Shown piece by piece: positions 7,354-16,326 of a stretch of DNA of 64,000 bases. The first letter of the stretch is position 1. Each line of letters starts with the position of its first letter. Position numbers and translations under genes: made by a program. Origin of the DNA: Verrucomicrobiales bacterium (GTDB lineage Bacteria; Verrucomicrobiota; Verrucomicrobiia; Limisphaerales; CAIMTB01); NCBI GenBank assembly GCA_016795425.1, contig JAEUHG010000134.1, positions 18,787 through 82,786 of the forward strand, written 5' to 3'. The notes under the pieces were generated by a model that saw nothing but the letters and a program-made list of their open reading frames with translations, did no database searches and had not been told where the DNA came from.

Positions 7354-10013
7354 TCGAAGGATTCCGTCTTCCGGACGGGCACCGTGACGCCGTCCTTCGG
7401 CGGCGTGGTCAGAGTGGACAGGAAGGTGAGAATGTCTTCGAGGTCCTGTTCCTTCAATAACACACCCAGCGGAGGCATCGGCGAGATGGTGAGTCCCTCG
7501 AATCCTTTCGCAAACCGGGCGTTGGGCTCCATCAGGCTCTCCAGGATGTACGCCCGGTCGCCTCGAACGGCGATCCCGTCCAGGATAGGTCCGACGTCAC
7601 CGCCCTTTCCGTTTACCTGATGGCATGCCGCGCACGCCGCGGTGGGGCTGTTAAAGAACAGATCCTCGCCGCGCTTCGCATCGCCTGCCGTCAATTTCAC
7701 CTCGTTCTGCCCTGCACCCGCCACCTTATGAATGCGTCCGAGGAGCGTGATGGTGTCGTTCAAGAAGGGATCGCTCTGGTTCACGGCAACGCGGGACAAC
7801 TGGGCAACAACCGTCTGAATCTCCGGGATGGTTGGGAACTCCAGCAACTTCACCAGGGCCGACTGGCGGGTAATCAAGTCAGGATCCTGGATCACCGGGC
7901 TGCTGAAGAACAACTGCCGTCCCGCTTCATTCGCTGGCAACGCCCGGATGGCATTGCGGCGGAGGGCGGCATCCTTGTTCTGCAGCGCCGACTGGTGCGT
8001 ATCCCGATCGAGGACGCCCAGGCCCTCCAGCGCCCAGAGCGCGTGTATCGCACCTTTGCCACCGGCGGCCGACCTCACGCGCTTCCTCAGCGAGGAGGCC
8101 GCCTGGGTCATCCGACCATCAACGAGCAGACGCTGGGCGGTGAGGCTCCAGAACTGGTTGCCACTGTCCAGCGCCGACACCAGGTCAACAGGCCCGGCTT
8201 TCGCCAGGGATCCGAGAGGGCTCCCCGGACCGTCCTTCCACACGACCCGATAGATTCGTCCGTGAGTTTGGTCGCGCAGATCGTTCTCCGTCCGGTAGGC
8301 CCCACCCGGCCCGGTCGTGGCCTGGATCCCGGCGGACGCGAGGTTCGGTGTGGGATTGTGCTGGATGACGAAGCTGTAGAAATCGATCACCCAAATGGCA
8401 CCGTCGGGCCCCACATCCGCGAAGATCGGCGACATCCATTCGTCGGTGCTGGCGAGTAGGTTGAAACCATCGGTTGCCTGGTAGCCGGCCCCGTCCGGCT
8501 GGATATCCATGATGCCGATCAGCTTGGCTGTCGGTTCGGTGACCAGGGCTTTGCCCTGCAACCTCGGAGGCAAAGCATCACTGACCATGAACGCGTGCCC
8601 GGAGGCGGCGGTGTAGCCTCCAAAATTGTCCACCATGCGGACATTCGGCGTGTTGGGATGCATCCGCAGGCCGGGAGCCAACGACTTGGCGGACGGCAGC
8701 CGGCGGACGTTCGCCGGTGTCGTATCGACGGAATTGTCGGGGCCGAGTCGATAGCCAGGACGAAATCCACCGCCCCCCCGACGTCCAAAGCCGGGTTGCG
8801 TCGGATTCAGAAGGTGGGCCGGAAGGTAGCCGTAGAAAGTTGGATTGCCGTTGGCCGTCGAACCGAAAGTGTCGCCGTGGGCGTTCTGACCGAATCCCCA
8901 GGTGTTGTTGTTGAATTGGTGGAGAAATTCCAGGGCCGATCCGTCCGCCTTGAAGCGAAAGACCCCTTGGCCAAACTGGAGGTCTTTCCCTGCCACGGTT
9001 CCACGAAAATTGGAGTACCCCACCGCGCCGTACAGCCAGTTGTCGAAACCTCGGCCCAGGCTGCTCTGCATGGCGTGCGAGTCGGCGGTTCCCCAGCCGG
9101 GAAGCAGGGGCTGGCGCACATCCGCGCGATCATCCCCGTCGGTGTCCTTGAGGAAAAGCATGTGGCGGGCTTCGGCAACGAGAATGCCGCCGTTAGCGAA
9201 CACCAGCGATGTCGCAAGGTTCAGTCCTTCGGCGAACGTGACAAACTTGTCAGCCTGCCCATCGCCGTCGGTATCTTCGCAGATCTTGATGGTGGCCTTT
9301 CCCAATTCGCCCTCATTCACGAGGCCATGAGGATAGTCGCGCGCCTCCACCACCCAGGCACGACCTCGCTCGTCCCAAGCGACCCAGATCGGCTTCGTCA
9401 CGTCGGGTTCGGACGCGAAAAGCCGAAGCTCAAAGTCCGCCGGGACCTGCGTGTATCGCATGCTGTCCCGGGGCGACAAGGGCGCCTGGTATTGAATCGC
9501 CGCCGGCCGACGCTCGTAGTTGGGCACGTCCCCGGGCTGGCGTTGCAGCGCGGGACGCGCCGCCAGGGAAGCCTGCCACGCGACCTTGGTCTCCGGATGC
9601 ACCGCCGCCAGCACCGCTTCACGCAGGACCGCGTCGGGTGGCCGACGATTGTCCGAATAGGGGATCCATCCGCGGCCCTGCTTCTTGAAATCCTCCAACC
9701 ATCGCTGCCGATCTGTGCCCAACTCAGAAGGACTGATCCCCTGCACGACCGCGTCAAAGTGGCTGAGGTAGGCCGTTGTGAGTTGGGTGGGATCCTTCAG
9801 ATAATCGAAATAAATCGCCTCGGGTGCCAGGGTCTGTCCCGGCAAATAGACATAGTTCGTCCGCGAACCGCCACCTCCGAGACCGGCAGCACCGGCTTCG
9901 ACGCTGCCAAGATAGAGCACTCGCAAAGGACGGTCGGGAGCGTCGGCGGCGGACGCATGGAGTGCCACCGAAGCGACCGCGATCCATACCGGGATCGATC
10001 CAGAAATCTTCAT
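7350..10013 (-). CDS. PVC-type heme-binding CxxCH protein (propeller dehydrogenase + HEAT-like + cytochrome c)
   Basis: An 887-residue secreted protein. After the signal peptide (about 1-22) comes a ThuA-like N-terminal stretch. A six-bladed propeller of the PVC 'membrane-bound dehydrogenase' type follows (about 195-590), with two Asp-rich calcium-loop-like motifs (DTDGDGQAD, DTDGDDRAD). An alpha-helical repeat region follows (about 620-770). The end is a single c-type cytochrome domain with C794-A-A-C-H and a probable axial Met near 846 (SPMPPLG). Such proteins are very common in Planctomycetes and Verrucomicrobia and are thought to oxidise carbohydrates or alcohols at the cell surface. It sits 3 bp after an esterase gene and overlaps the next gene, so it belongs to the esterase/xylosidase operon. 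Confidence 0.92.
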   Translation of the reverse strand: MKISGSIPVWIAVASVALHASAADAPDRPLRVLYLGSVEAGAAGLGGGGSRTNYVYLPGQTLAPEAIYFDYLKDPTQLTTAYLSHFDAVVQGISPSELGTDRQRWLEDFKKQGRGWIPYSDNRRPPDAVLREAVLAAVHPETKVAWQASLAARPALQRQPGDVPNYERRPAAIQYQAPLSPRDSMRYTQVPADFELRLFASEPDVTKPIWVAWDERGRAWVVEARDYPHGLVNEGELGKATIKICEDTDGDGQADKFVTFAEGLNLATSLVFANGGILVAEARHMLFLKDTDGDDRADVRQPLLPGWGTADSHAMQSSLGRGFDNWLYGAVGYSNFRGTVAGKDLQFGQGVFRFKADGSALEFLHQFNNNTWGFGQNAHGDTFGSTANGNPTFYGYLPAHLLNPTQPGFGRRGGGGFRPGYRLGPDNSVDTTPANVRRLPSAKSLAPGLRMHPNTPNVRMVDNFGGYTAASGHAFMVSDALPPRLQGKALVTEPTAKLIGIMDIQPDGAGYQATDGFNLLASTDEWMSPIFADVGPDGAIWVIDFYSFVIQHNPTPNLASAGIQATTGPGGAYRTENDLRDQTHGRIYRVVWKDGPGSPLGSLAKAGPVDLVSALDSGNQFWSLTAQRLLVDGRMTQAASSLRKRVRSAAGGKGAIHALWALEGLGVLDRDTHQSALQNKDAALRRNAIRALPANEAGRQLFFSSPVIQDPDLITRQSALVKLLEFPTIPEIQTVVAQLSRVAVNQSDPFLNDTITLLGRIHKVAGAGQNEVKLTAGDAKRGEDLFFNSPTAACAACHQVNGKGGDVGPILDGIAVRGDRAYILESLMEPNARFAKGFEGLTISPMPPLGVLLKEQDLEDILTFLSTLTTPPKDGVTVPVRKTESFE

Positions 10014-10016
10014 GAG

Positions 10017-11594
10017 TTACCGGGCGGTCGGCTGAAAAGCCTTTTGGCTAAAGTGGTAGAGCGCCTTCTTCCAGTGGTTGAAATCATGGGCGTGTTCGTC
10101 CACATGCCAGATATGCGGCACCTGGTGCTCTTTCAAGTAGCCGTGCACTCCTTGGCTGATCCGGATCAGGCCGTCCTTGTTGCCGCATGACAGGTAGAGC
10201 AATCGCAATTGATCGGACGCCGCCTTGGGGTCCGGCACCAACTCCGCGGCCGGCTTGGTGTTGGGAGCGGAGGAGAATCCTCCCACCCAGGCGAAGGTGC
10301 CGAGATTACCCAAGCCAAAGTTGAGCGATTGTCCGCCACCCATGGACAAACCGGCCAGTGCCCGGCTGCCCCGATCCTTGATCACCGAGTACTTTGTTTC
10401 GATGAATGGGATAAGACTGCCCAGCAGGTCCTGGTCGAAACGGCCAAACGCCGGGGCGGTCGCCATCGGATTGGACCCGGCCCGATCGTCTGCCTGCGCA
10501 CGACCATTAGGCATGACGATAATCATCGGCACAGCCTTTCGATCGGCGATCAGGTTATCGAGGATGACCTCAGGACGGCCGCCGCGACGCCACTCCTCCT
10601 CATCGCCTCCAATTCCATGCAGGAGGTACAGAACGGGGTATTTCGTCTCCGGAGAGTATCCCGGTGGCGTGTAGACGATTGCCTTGCGCCGAGTGCCCAC
10701 CGACTTGGAGTCGTATTCGACCATCTCGAGTTTGCCGTGCGGCACACCCTCTCGTACCTGGTCAAAGCCCTCCGGCACCGGAGGAAACGCTGGTTTGTCG
10801 TCGTCGTTGAGCACGATCGGCCCGCCGAATCCACCACGCCGGCCGGGTGGATTCTCTCCCGCCCGGGCATTGCCGGTCGCGGCAGAACCAGGCGCAACCG
10901 CTGCCACGCGCGTGGCCTCGAACTCCTGGGTCGCGAAGTCGCCGACCTTGCGGGTGAAGCGGATGCTGGGTTCGCTCAATTTGCCGGTGTACTCGATCCG
11001 GATCTCGTTATTCTGGATGGTTCGCATTTCGACGAAGGTGACCGTGTCGCCAACGACTTTGGCCTCGGTGAATTCCACGTCGCGCTTCTGGTCGTTGGCC
11101 TCAGCCTTGGCCTTGGCGATCAACGTCCCGTCCTTAACCTGAAAATCGAAAAGATACTTCTGGCGTCCGATCTGGGAGTCGAATTCCCCTTGCCATTGAC
11201 CTGACACGCCGGCCGCCGCTGTCTTCTCCCGTCGAGCGACGAGTTCCTCGGTGGCGAACTGCCCCACCTGCCGGGTGAACTTGATCTCATCGCCGGCGAG
11301 CTTGCCGGTGTACCGGATGATCACCTCGTTCCCCTGGAACTCGAACTTCTCCACAAAGGTGATCGTCTCACCGTTCAACCGGCCGTCCGTGATGTCGACC
11401 GTGCGCCGGTTGGCGCCATCGATGTCGCCGGTGGCCTTGCCCGTGACCTTTTCGCCGTCGGCCTTCAATTCATAGACGTAGGACTGCTTGCCGACCTGGG
11501 TGTCGAAGACCGCCTTCCATTGGCCGGTGAGATCAGCGGCGTGGAGGGTGGCGGAGCAAGCGAGGATCGCCAGGAGGTTGAGATGCCGTTTCAT
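10017..11594 (-). CDS. Secreted CE1-like esterase with duplicated N-terminal beta-domain
   Basis: The 525-residue protein has a signal peptide (about 1-20). Two tandem copies of a roughly 100-residue beta-rich domain follow (residues 21-120 and 128-228). The copies open with TGQWKAVFDTQVGKQ and SGQWQGEFDSQIGRQ and close with TGKL..., FTR.VG.FAT. A Pro/Gly linker leads to a CE1 esterase domain (about 290-525). GLSMGG gives Ser417, and DEHAHDF near 499-505 gives the His. The N-terminal domains may bind substrate or cell wall; their role is unproven. The gene is second in the minus-strand operon and ends 3 bp before the heme-protein gene. Confidence 0.9.
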   Translation of the reverse strand: MKRHLNLLAILACSATLHAADLTGQWKAVFDTQVGKQSYVYELKADGEKVTGKATGDIDGANRRTVDITDGRLNGETITFVEKFEFQGNEVIIRYTGKLAGDEIKFTRQVGQFATEELVARREKTAAAGVSGQWQGEFDSQIGRQKYLFDFQVKDGTLIAKAKAEANDQKRDVEFTEAKVVGDTVTFVEMRTIQNNEIRIEYTGKLSEPSIRFTRKVGDFATQEFEATRVAAVAPGSAATGNARAGENPPGRRGGFGGPIVLNDDDKPAFPPVPEGFDQVREGVPHGKLEMVEYDSKSVGTRRKAIVYTPPGYSPETKYPVLYLLHGIGGDEEEWRRGGRPEVILDNLIADRKAVPMIIVMPNGRAQADDRAGSNPMATAPAFGRFDQDLLGSLIPFIETKYSVIKDRGSRALAGLSMGGGQSLNFGLGNLGTFAWVGGFSSAPNTKPAAELVPDPKAASDQLRLLYLSCGNKDGLIRISQGVHGYLKEHQVPHIWHVDEHAHDFNHWKKALYHFSQKAFQPTAR

Positions 11595-11646
11595 GACCGT
11601 GAATCAGGGTGGGTGAAGTGGATTCTCGCACGTTTTGTCGAAAGCG

Positions 11647-12771
11647 TCATTCCTTGAACAGCAAGGGCGCAAACTCGCGCAAACTGCGGCGCCAGGACTG
11701 CCACTCATGCGCCGTATCCGGAGAAACATAGAAATGGCTGTTGATGCCTGCCTGTCGAAGCGCCTCGACATTCGCCTTGGGATCGCCGCCGCGGTTCCCG
11801 CCGAGCTCACGACTTCCGTAGCTGACAAACACCAGTTTGTTCTTGGCCTTGAATGCCGCCAGATCGGTGATGTTGGTCATCGCAATGCTCCCGCCGCTGA
11901 AGAGCCCGATATGCGAAAACGTATCGAGGTTCCGCAGGGTGATGGTCTTTGTCTCCATGGCGCCCATCGAGAGGCCTGCCATCGCTCGATGAGGTTGATC
12001 GGAGAGCGTGCGAAAATGGGAGTCGACGAAAGGAATCACCTCCTGGATCAGCACGGTCTCGAAGGGCCGGATGTCGAAGTCCCGAAGTCCCCCCATGCGG
12101 GTTTCGTTCGTCATACCGTAAATCATGACGATGATGAAGGGCCTGGCTTTGTTCGCCGCGATCAGATTGTCCATGATCTCACGGGCGCGTCCCTGGGCTC
12201 CCCACCCGTATTCGTTCTCGCCCCAGCCGTGCTGGAGATAAAGCACCGGATACCGCTGGTCCGAATTCTGGTCGTACCCAGGGGGCGTATAGATGAACGC
12301 GCGGCGCATGGAATCGGTGCTCTTCGAATAGATGAAGACCTCCCGCAGTTGCCCTTGAGGCACGTTCTTCAGCGCGTAGAAATCCTGGTCGTGCGCGGGG
12401 ATTTCGACGGCGCTGCCCCAACGCTGCGCCCCGAAGTACATGAGGCTATTGGGATCCGGAACCTCGGCCCCGTTCATCTTCAATAAGTAGTAATGAAATC
12501 CCTCATCCAAGGGCCGTGTGTAGCCATACCAGGCGCCATCCTCGCCCTTCTCAAAGACGCTGCTGTCCCGGAACGTCACGCCCACGTTCGTCGCCCCGGG
12601 CGCCACAATGCGGAATTTCACCCGCCGCTCCGAGTTCACCTTCGGGTATTCCTTGCCAGGTTGGTTGGACGTTGCCGGCTTCCAGTCGTCGGCGGGCAGG
12701 TTGGTCTGGCCACAGCAAAGCCGCGCCGTCAGGAAAGATCCGATCAAGATCGGGAGTATACCGGGTTTCAT
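11647..12771 (-). CDS. Secreted CE1-like esterase with N-terminal CBM48/E-set domain
   Basis: A 374-residue protein. The signal peptide (about 1-21) ends at ARLCCGQ, which might also act as a lipobox. A CBM48/E-set sandwich (about 45-120) precedes the esterase domain. GLSMGA gives the nucleophile Ser268 and PDTAHEW gives His355. The frame runs 70 codons further upstream, but that segment is Arg/Ser-rich and overlaps the likely promoter region; the ATG at 12771 begins a normal signal peptide. It is the first gene of the eight-gene run and diverges from the SGNH hydrolase gene, so the operon promoter should lie in 12772-12991. Confidence 0.9.
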   Translation of the reverse strand: MKPGILPILIGSFLTARLCCGQTNLPADDWKPATSNQPGKEYPKVNSERRVKFRIVAPGATNVGVTFRDSSVFEKGEDGAWYGYTRPLDEGFHYYLLKMNGAEVPDPNSLMYFGAQRWGSAVEIPAHDQDFYALKNVPQGQLREVFIYSKSTDSMRRAFIYTPPGYDQNSDQRYPVLYLQHGWGENEYGWGAQGRAREIMDNLIAANKARPFIIVMIYGMTNETRMGGLRDFDIRPFETVLIQEVIPFVDSHFRTLSDQPHRAMAGLSMGAMETKTITLRNLDTFSHIGLFSGGSIAMTNITDLAAFKAKNKLVFVSYGSRELGGNRGGDPKANVEALRQAGINSHFYVSPDTAHEWQSWRRSLREFAPLLFKE

Positions 12772-12991
12772 GGACGATTCGGAAAGGCGATTGGGAGGCG
12801 TTGCCATTACTTCCGGCCATCCTCGTCTTTTGGACAAGGAAACTTGCGCTGGGCACCGTCCTGCGGATTTGCGGAGGGATACCGCCGATTCGCCCGGTAC
12901 TCGCAAGCCGAACCCGAGACTCCTCTCGCGGCAGGAGGCAGCCGTTGAGCCTGCGCTTGTGTCGGAACGCTCCCCTGGCACACGCTGCCTT
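12772..12991. promoter_or_regulatory. Divergent intergenic region between the esterase operon and the SGNH hydrolase gene
   Basis: This 220-bp gap separates two start codons on opposite strands and must hold the promoters for both. I see no convincing -35/-10 pair or operator palindrome by eye. Confidence 0.35.
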
Positions 12992-14305
12992 ATGTCCCTC
13001 TTGCGCTGGTTGGTCCTGGTCCTGGCTTATGCCGCCGCCCTGCGTTGCCGGGGTGTGGATTTTGCGCTCCGCGATGGCGATCGGGTCGTCTTCCTTGGCG
13101 ACAGCATCACCGAGCAACGTCTTTACACAACCTACGTGGAGGCCTACGCCCTCACCCGATACCCCGCCTGGCGACTCTCCTTCCGCAACGTCGGCTGGGG
13201 CGGTGACACATCGTGGCTGCGCCAACGCGCGCACCCTGACGAAGGCCAGCTCTTCGCCGCGGAAGGCCCGACACTGGATGCCATGGTGGAGAAATCTGTC
13301 GGTCGAGGCTTGGGCCGCGACGTCCTGCCGCTAAAGCCGACCTTCGTCACCGTGAAGTTCGGGATGAACGATCATTCCTACCAAGCCTTTCGCCCCGACA
13401 TCTTCCGCGCCTACAGTCGCAGCCAGTCCGAGATCGCGAAGGTACTCAAAGGAGCCGGAGCCAGAGTCGCCTTCCTGACCCCGCAACCGATCGAGGACAA
13501 ACGTCCGGACCCGGACAACGACGCGCGCAACCTGTCGCTGCGTCAGTTCTCCGACGGCCTCAAGGAGGTGGCGGACCGTTCCGAAGCGGCATTCGTCGAT
13601 CAGTTTGCGCCCTATATGAACCTGATGCTCGCGGCTCGGGCGCATGACCCCAAGGCCGTGATTGGGGGCGGCGATGCCGTGCATCCCGGGCCCGCTGGAC
13701 AGACCATCATGGCTTGGTCGGTGCTCAAGGGCCTGGGCGCCACGCCCGCGGTGTCCAAAGCCGATATTCAAATCCCCACAAAAGGCGCCAACACGGAGTC
13801 CTGCCGCATCGACAACCTCTCGGTCACCGAACACGGGTTGGCCTTCGACCGACTCGATGACGCTTTACCTATGCCGATCGATGCGAGGGCGGAGGGCGCG
13901 TTGAAGCTGGCGCCGATCCTCGATGAACTCAGCCGGTATGGGTTGCGCGTCACGGGTTTGCCAGAAGGCACCTATGAAGTCTCCGTCGACGGTGAATCCA
14001 TCGCCAGGCTGGACAGTTCCCAACTTGCCCAGGGCATCAACCTATCCCAATTCGGTGGACCCGTGACCCAGCAAGCGCGGGAGGTTTTGGCGTTGGTATT
14101 TAGGAAGAACGACCGCTACTTCGACCGTTGGCGGAATGTGCAACTGTACTCACCACCTGGCTGGGCGAAGGGCCCTGAGATCGAGACCCGCCGGGAAGCC
14201 GAACTGAAGCGGATCGACGACGAGATTCGGGAACTCGAGTCTCAAATCGATGCGAAGCGCAAGCCGCGCCAACGCCACTTCGAGATAAAGCGAGTGGTAT
14301 CCTGA
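12992..14305 (+). CDS. Secreted SGNH/GDSL hydrolase with C-terminal coiled coil
   Basis: The 437-residue protein begins with a signal peptide (about 1-21). The SGNH blocks are in order: FLGDSIT (Ser38), NVGWGGDT (Gly70), FGMNDHSY (Asn126), and DAVHPGPAG (Asp228/His231). These are esterases, often acetyl-xylan or rhamnogalacturonan acetylesterases in such contexts. A beta-rich region follows (about 260-385). The end (about 395-430) is a charged, probably coiled-coil helix of the EAELKRIDDEIRELESQI type. I chose the ATG at 12992 because the open frame upstream is antisense to the esterase gene. It is divergent from the esterase operon and probably shares its function. Confidence 0.9.
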   Translation: MSLLRWLVLVLAYAAALRCRGVDFALRDGDRVVFLGDSITEQRLYTTYVEAYALTRYPAWRLSFRNVGWGGDTSWLRQRAHPDEGQLFAAEGPTLDAMVEKSVGRGLGRDVLPLKPTFVTVKFGMNDHSYQAFRPDIFRAYSRSQSEIAKVLKGAGARVAFLTPQPIEDKRPDPDNDARNLSLRQFSDGLKEVADRSEAAFVDQFAPYMNLMLAARAHDPKAVIGGGDAVHPGPAGQTIMAWSVLKGLGATPAVSKADIQIPTKGANTESCRIDNLSVTEHGLAFDRLDDALPMPIDARAEGALKLAPILDELSRYGLRVTGLPEGTYEVSVDGESIARLDSSQLAQGINLSQFGGPVTQQAREVLALVFRKNDRYFDRWRNVQLYSPPGWAKGPEIETRREAELKRIDDEIRELESQIDAKRKPRQRHFEIKRVVS

Positions 14306-14500
14306 CCCACCTCTATGTGGAAGGATCTGAGGAACGGGAGTCCTTGGGCCCGGACGGCCAGAGAAAAAGGGGCGCCTTGAGGCGGGAGGATGTGATGAAG
14401 GTCCTGGCTCGCCAAGGGCGGCTGTCTTGCCTGAGGGACCTGCGGTTACGGGTCTTCAACTGAAGCCGAACAAGGTCGATCGATCGCCGCTGATCCCTCG

Positions 14501-15271
14501 CTAATTTTTTAAGCGGCCTGCGGCCCAAAGAACCCCGCGACTCACGTAATCGAGAAAGACCGGGTCCGAAAACGTGTCGTCGGAATGGCCATAGGTCGTG
14601 CCGAAGACACGCCCCTTGCCGTAGCGATGGGTCCAGATCACCGGATATTCTTTGCCGTCCCGCTCGCTTCTGGAGACCGCCAGGGCCTTCGCATTCGGCC
14701 ACAGCTTTTCAATGATGTAGAGTTCATCCATGGGTGTGATCCACCCGTCGGGGATGTCGCGAACCAACGGATGGGTGGGATCAACCTTTCGAACCGGGTA
14801 CCGGCTCATGTGGTCATGGCGACGGCTGGTGACCCCAAGGAATTCCCGCCAATCATCGATGTCGGTGGCGCGATAGGTGTGCATGGCGCAGTGGATGACC
14901 ACCGCAGGCGCGCCCGCCGCATGTGCCGCGGTAATACGGCGGATGTAATCAGGTCGGGTCGTGTCGGCAAAACACTCGTTGTGAATCACCACGTCGTATC
15001 CCCGGCTCCAATCCGTCCGATCGTACAGGCTGATTTCCGCCCGGGTTCCCGTACCGCCCTGGTTGATGATGGTCCATTCCACACCCGCGTGACGCTGGAC
15101 GGCGTTGGTCAGCTGCGCGGTCTGGTAAGGGTAATTATGGCAGCAGCCGCCGGTGACCAGCAGGACCTTTATCGGCTTCTTCCCCGCGGACCGACCGGTG
15201 CCGGTCGCACAGCCCAGGCCCGAGCCAACGATCACCAAGACAGCCAGCGCTCCGGCAAGAATCTTGAACAT
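14501..15271 (-). CDS. ThuA domain protein, probable lipoprotein
   Basis: A 256-residue protein. The N-terminus has a hydrophobic leader ending in GSGLGC (Cys21), a somewhat atypical lipobox. The rest is a ThuA (class I glutamine-amidotransferase-like) domain. It has a conserved opening (IKVLLVTGGCCHNYPYQ), a central VIHCAMHTYR, a DHMSRYPVRKVDPTHPLVRDIP segment and a closing W.HRYGKGRVFGTTYGH. The family is linked to trehalose and other sugar utilisation, but its chemistry is poorly defined. ThuA proteins commonly accompany PVC heme-binding proteins like the one at 7350-10013. The gene is 195 bp from the SGNH hydrolase and convergent with it. Confidence 0.88.
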   Translation of the reverse strand: MFKILAGALAVLVIVGSGLGCATGTGRSAGKKPIKVLLVTGGCCHNYPYQTAQLTNAVQRHAGVEWTIINQGGTGTRAEISLYDRTDWSRGYDVVIHNECFADTTRPDYIRRITAAHAAGAPAVVIHCAMHTYRATDIDDWREFLGVTSRRHDHMSRYPVRKVDPTHPLVRDIPDGWITPMDELYIIEKLWPNAKALAVSRSERDGKEYPVIWTHRYGKGRVFGTTYGHSDDTFSDPVFLDYVSRGVLWAAGRLKN

Positions 15272-15581
15272 CGGCGAACGGTAATGAGCCCCCAACCGCA
15301 TCGTCAACGACCGCGAAGTGGTCTCGCCCGAGCGGGTACACCAATCACCCGGAATTCGAATTGTCGCGGCGATTCGCGTATCCGGCGCCCCGAAAAGATT
15401 CGGATTTGGTGGTTGCACCGGCGCCCCCCGACCCTCAGCTTGCGCCCGTTAGTCCGGTAGCTTACCGCTCCACGGCCTGGTAGATCCTCAGGTGAACGTC
15501 GTTCATTGATGATTCGAAACCCGGTTCTCGGGAACAGTGTGGCAGAAGGTCAGTGTTTTTCCGGGTCTACGAATGATCGAA
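15272..15581. promoter_or_regulatory. Divergent intergenic region, ThuA gene / RRM gene
   Basis: A 310-bp gap between divergent starts that should hold both promoters. RRM proteins of this kind often have long regulated leaders, but I cannot identify a specific element here. No other coding sequence is supported. Confidence 0.3.
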
Positions 15582-15932
15582 ATGAACAACAAACTCTACG
15601 TCGGCAATCTCTCCTTCAATACCACCGAGAACGACCTGCACGACGCTTTCGCCGCCCACGGCACGGTCACGGAAGCGAACCTGATGGTGGACCGCGAAAG
15701 CGGCCGCCCGCGCGGATTCGGCTTCGTCACCATGAGTTCCGAGGCGGAAGCACAGGCTGCAATCACCGCCCTCAACGGCGCCCAATTGGATGGCCGTCCC
15801 TTGACGGTCAACATCGCCAAGCCTCGTGAAGAGCGTTCCGGCGGTGGCCGCGGCTTCGGTGGCGGCGGCGGCGGCGGTGGACGTGGTTACGGCGGCGGCG
15901 GTGGCGGTGGTGGTGGCCGCGGTCGTTACTAA
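15582..15932 (+). CDS. RRM-domain RNA-binding protein with Gly-rich tail
   Basis: The 116-residue protein has one RNA-recognition motif: RNP2 is KLYVGNL at residues 4-10 and RNP1 is RGFGFVTM near residue 47. A C-terminal tail of Gly runs broken by Arg and Tyr (from about residue 83) follows. This matches the bacterial and cyanobacterial Rbp family, small single-RRM proteins often induced by cold that bind single-stranded RNA. An in-frame ATG at 15573 is an alternative start three codons upstream; family members usually begin a few residues before KLYVGNL. It is transcribed alone. Confidence 0.93.
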   Translation: MNNKLYVGNLSFNTTENDLHDAFAAHGTVTEANLMVDRESGRPRGFGFVTMSSEAEAQAAITALNGAQLDGRPLTVNIAKPREERSGGGRGFGGGGGGGGRGYGGGGGGGGGRGRY

Positions 15933-16326
15933 TTCATTCTCTCCGTCGCCCGGCGGTTCCATTCGTCGGGCTCGTACCTACTCCGCTGTTTCCGGCATTC
16001 GCATGCCGCGGACCAGCGGAGTCTGCTTTCTTGGGTCGAGGCGACTTCTCGGCCTTGGCCTGGCCTGGCGCCATCCCGATTGATTCATGCTGCAACCAGC
16101 AGCCACTACTGCTCCGCCCCCAGGACCATGGGATGTTGGCCTGCCTGACCTGCGGTTCTGCCGATCATCGGGTTCGGGGCTGAGTCGGAAAACCAACCTC
16201 AGCGAATCCGAGAACGACCTGCGGATGGCCAGAACCGGTAACTCGAGTCGCGAACCCATCGAGATGCATCGCGATCGAGGCCACATTCGAAAGCCATCGT
16301 GTTCCCCACCCCAACCTCAAAATCGT
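15933..16326. other. Convergent intergenic region, no gene seen
   Basis: These 394 bp lie between two stop codons. A weak inverted repeat near 15949-15972 (CCCGGCG pairing with CGTCGGG, one mismatch) might act as a terminator for the RRM gene, but no T-run follows it. No RNA gene or conserved ORF is recognised in the rest. Confidence 0.3.
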
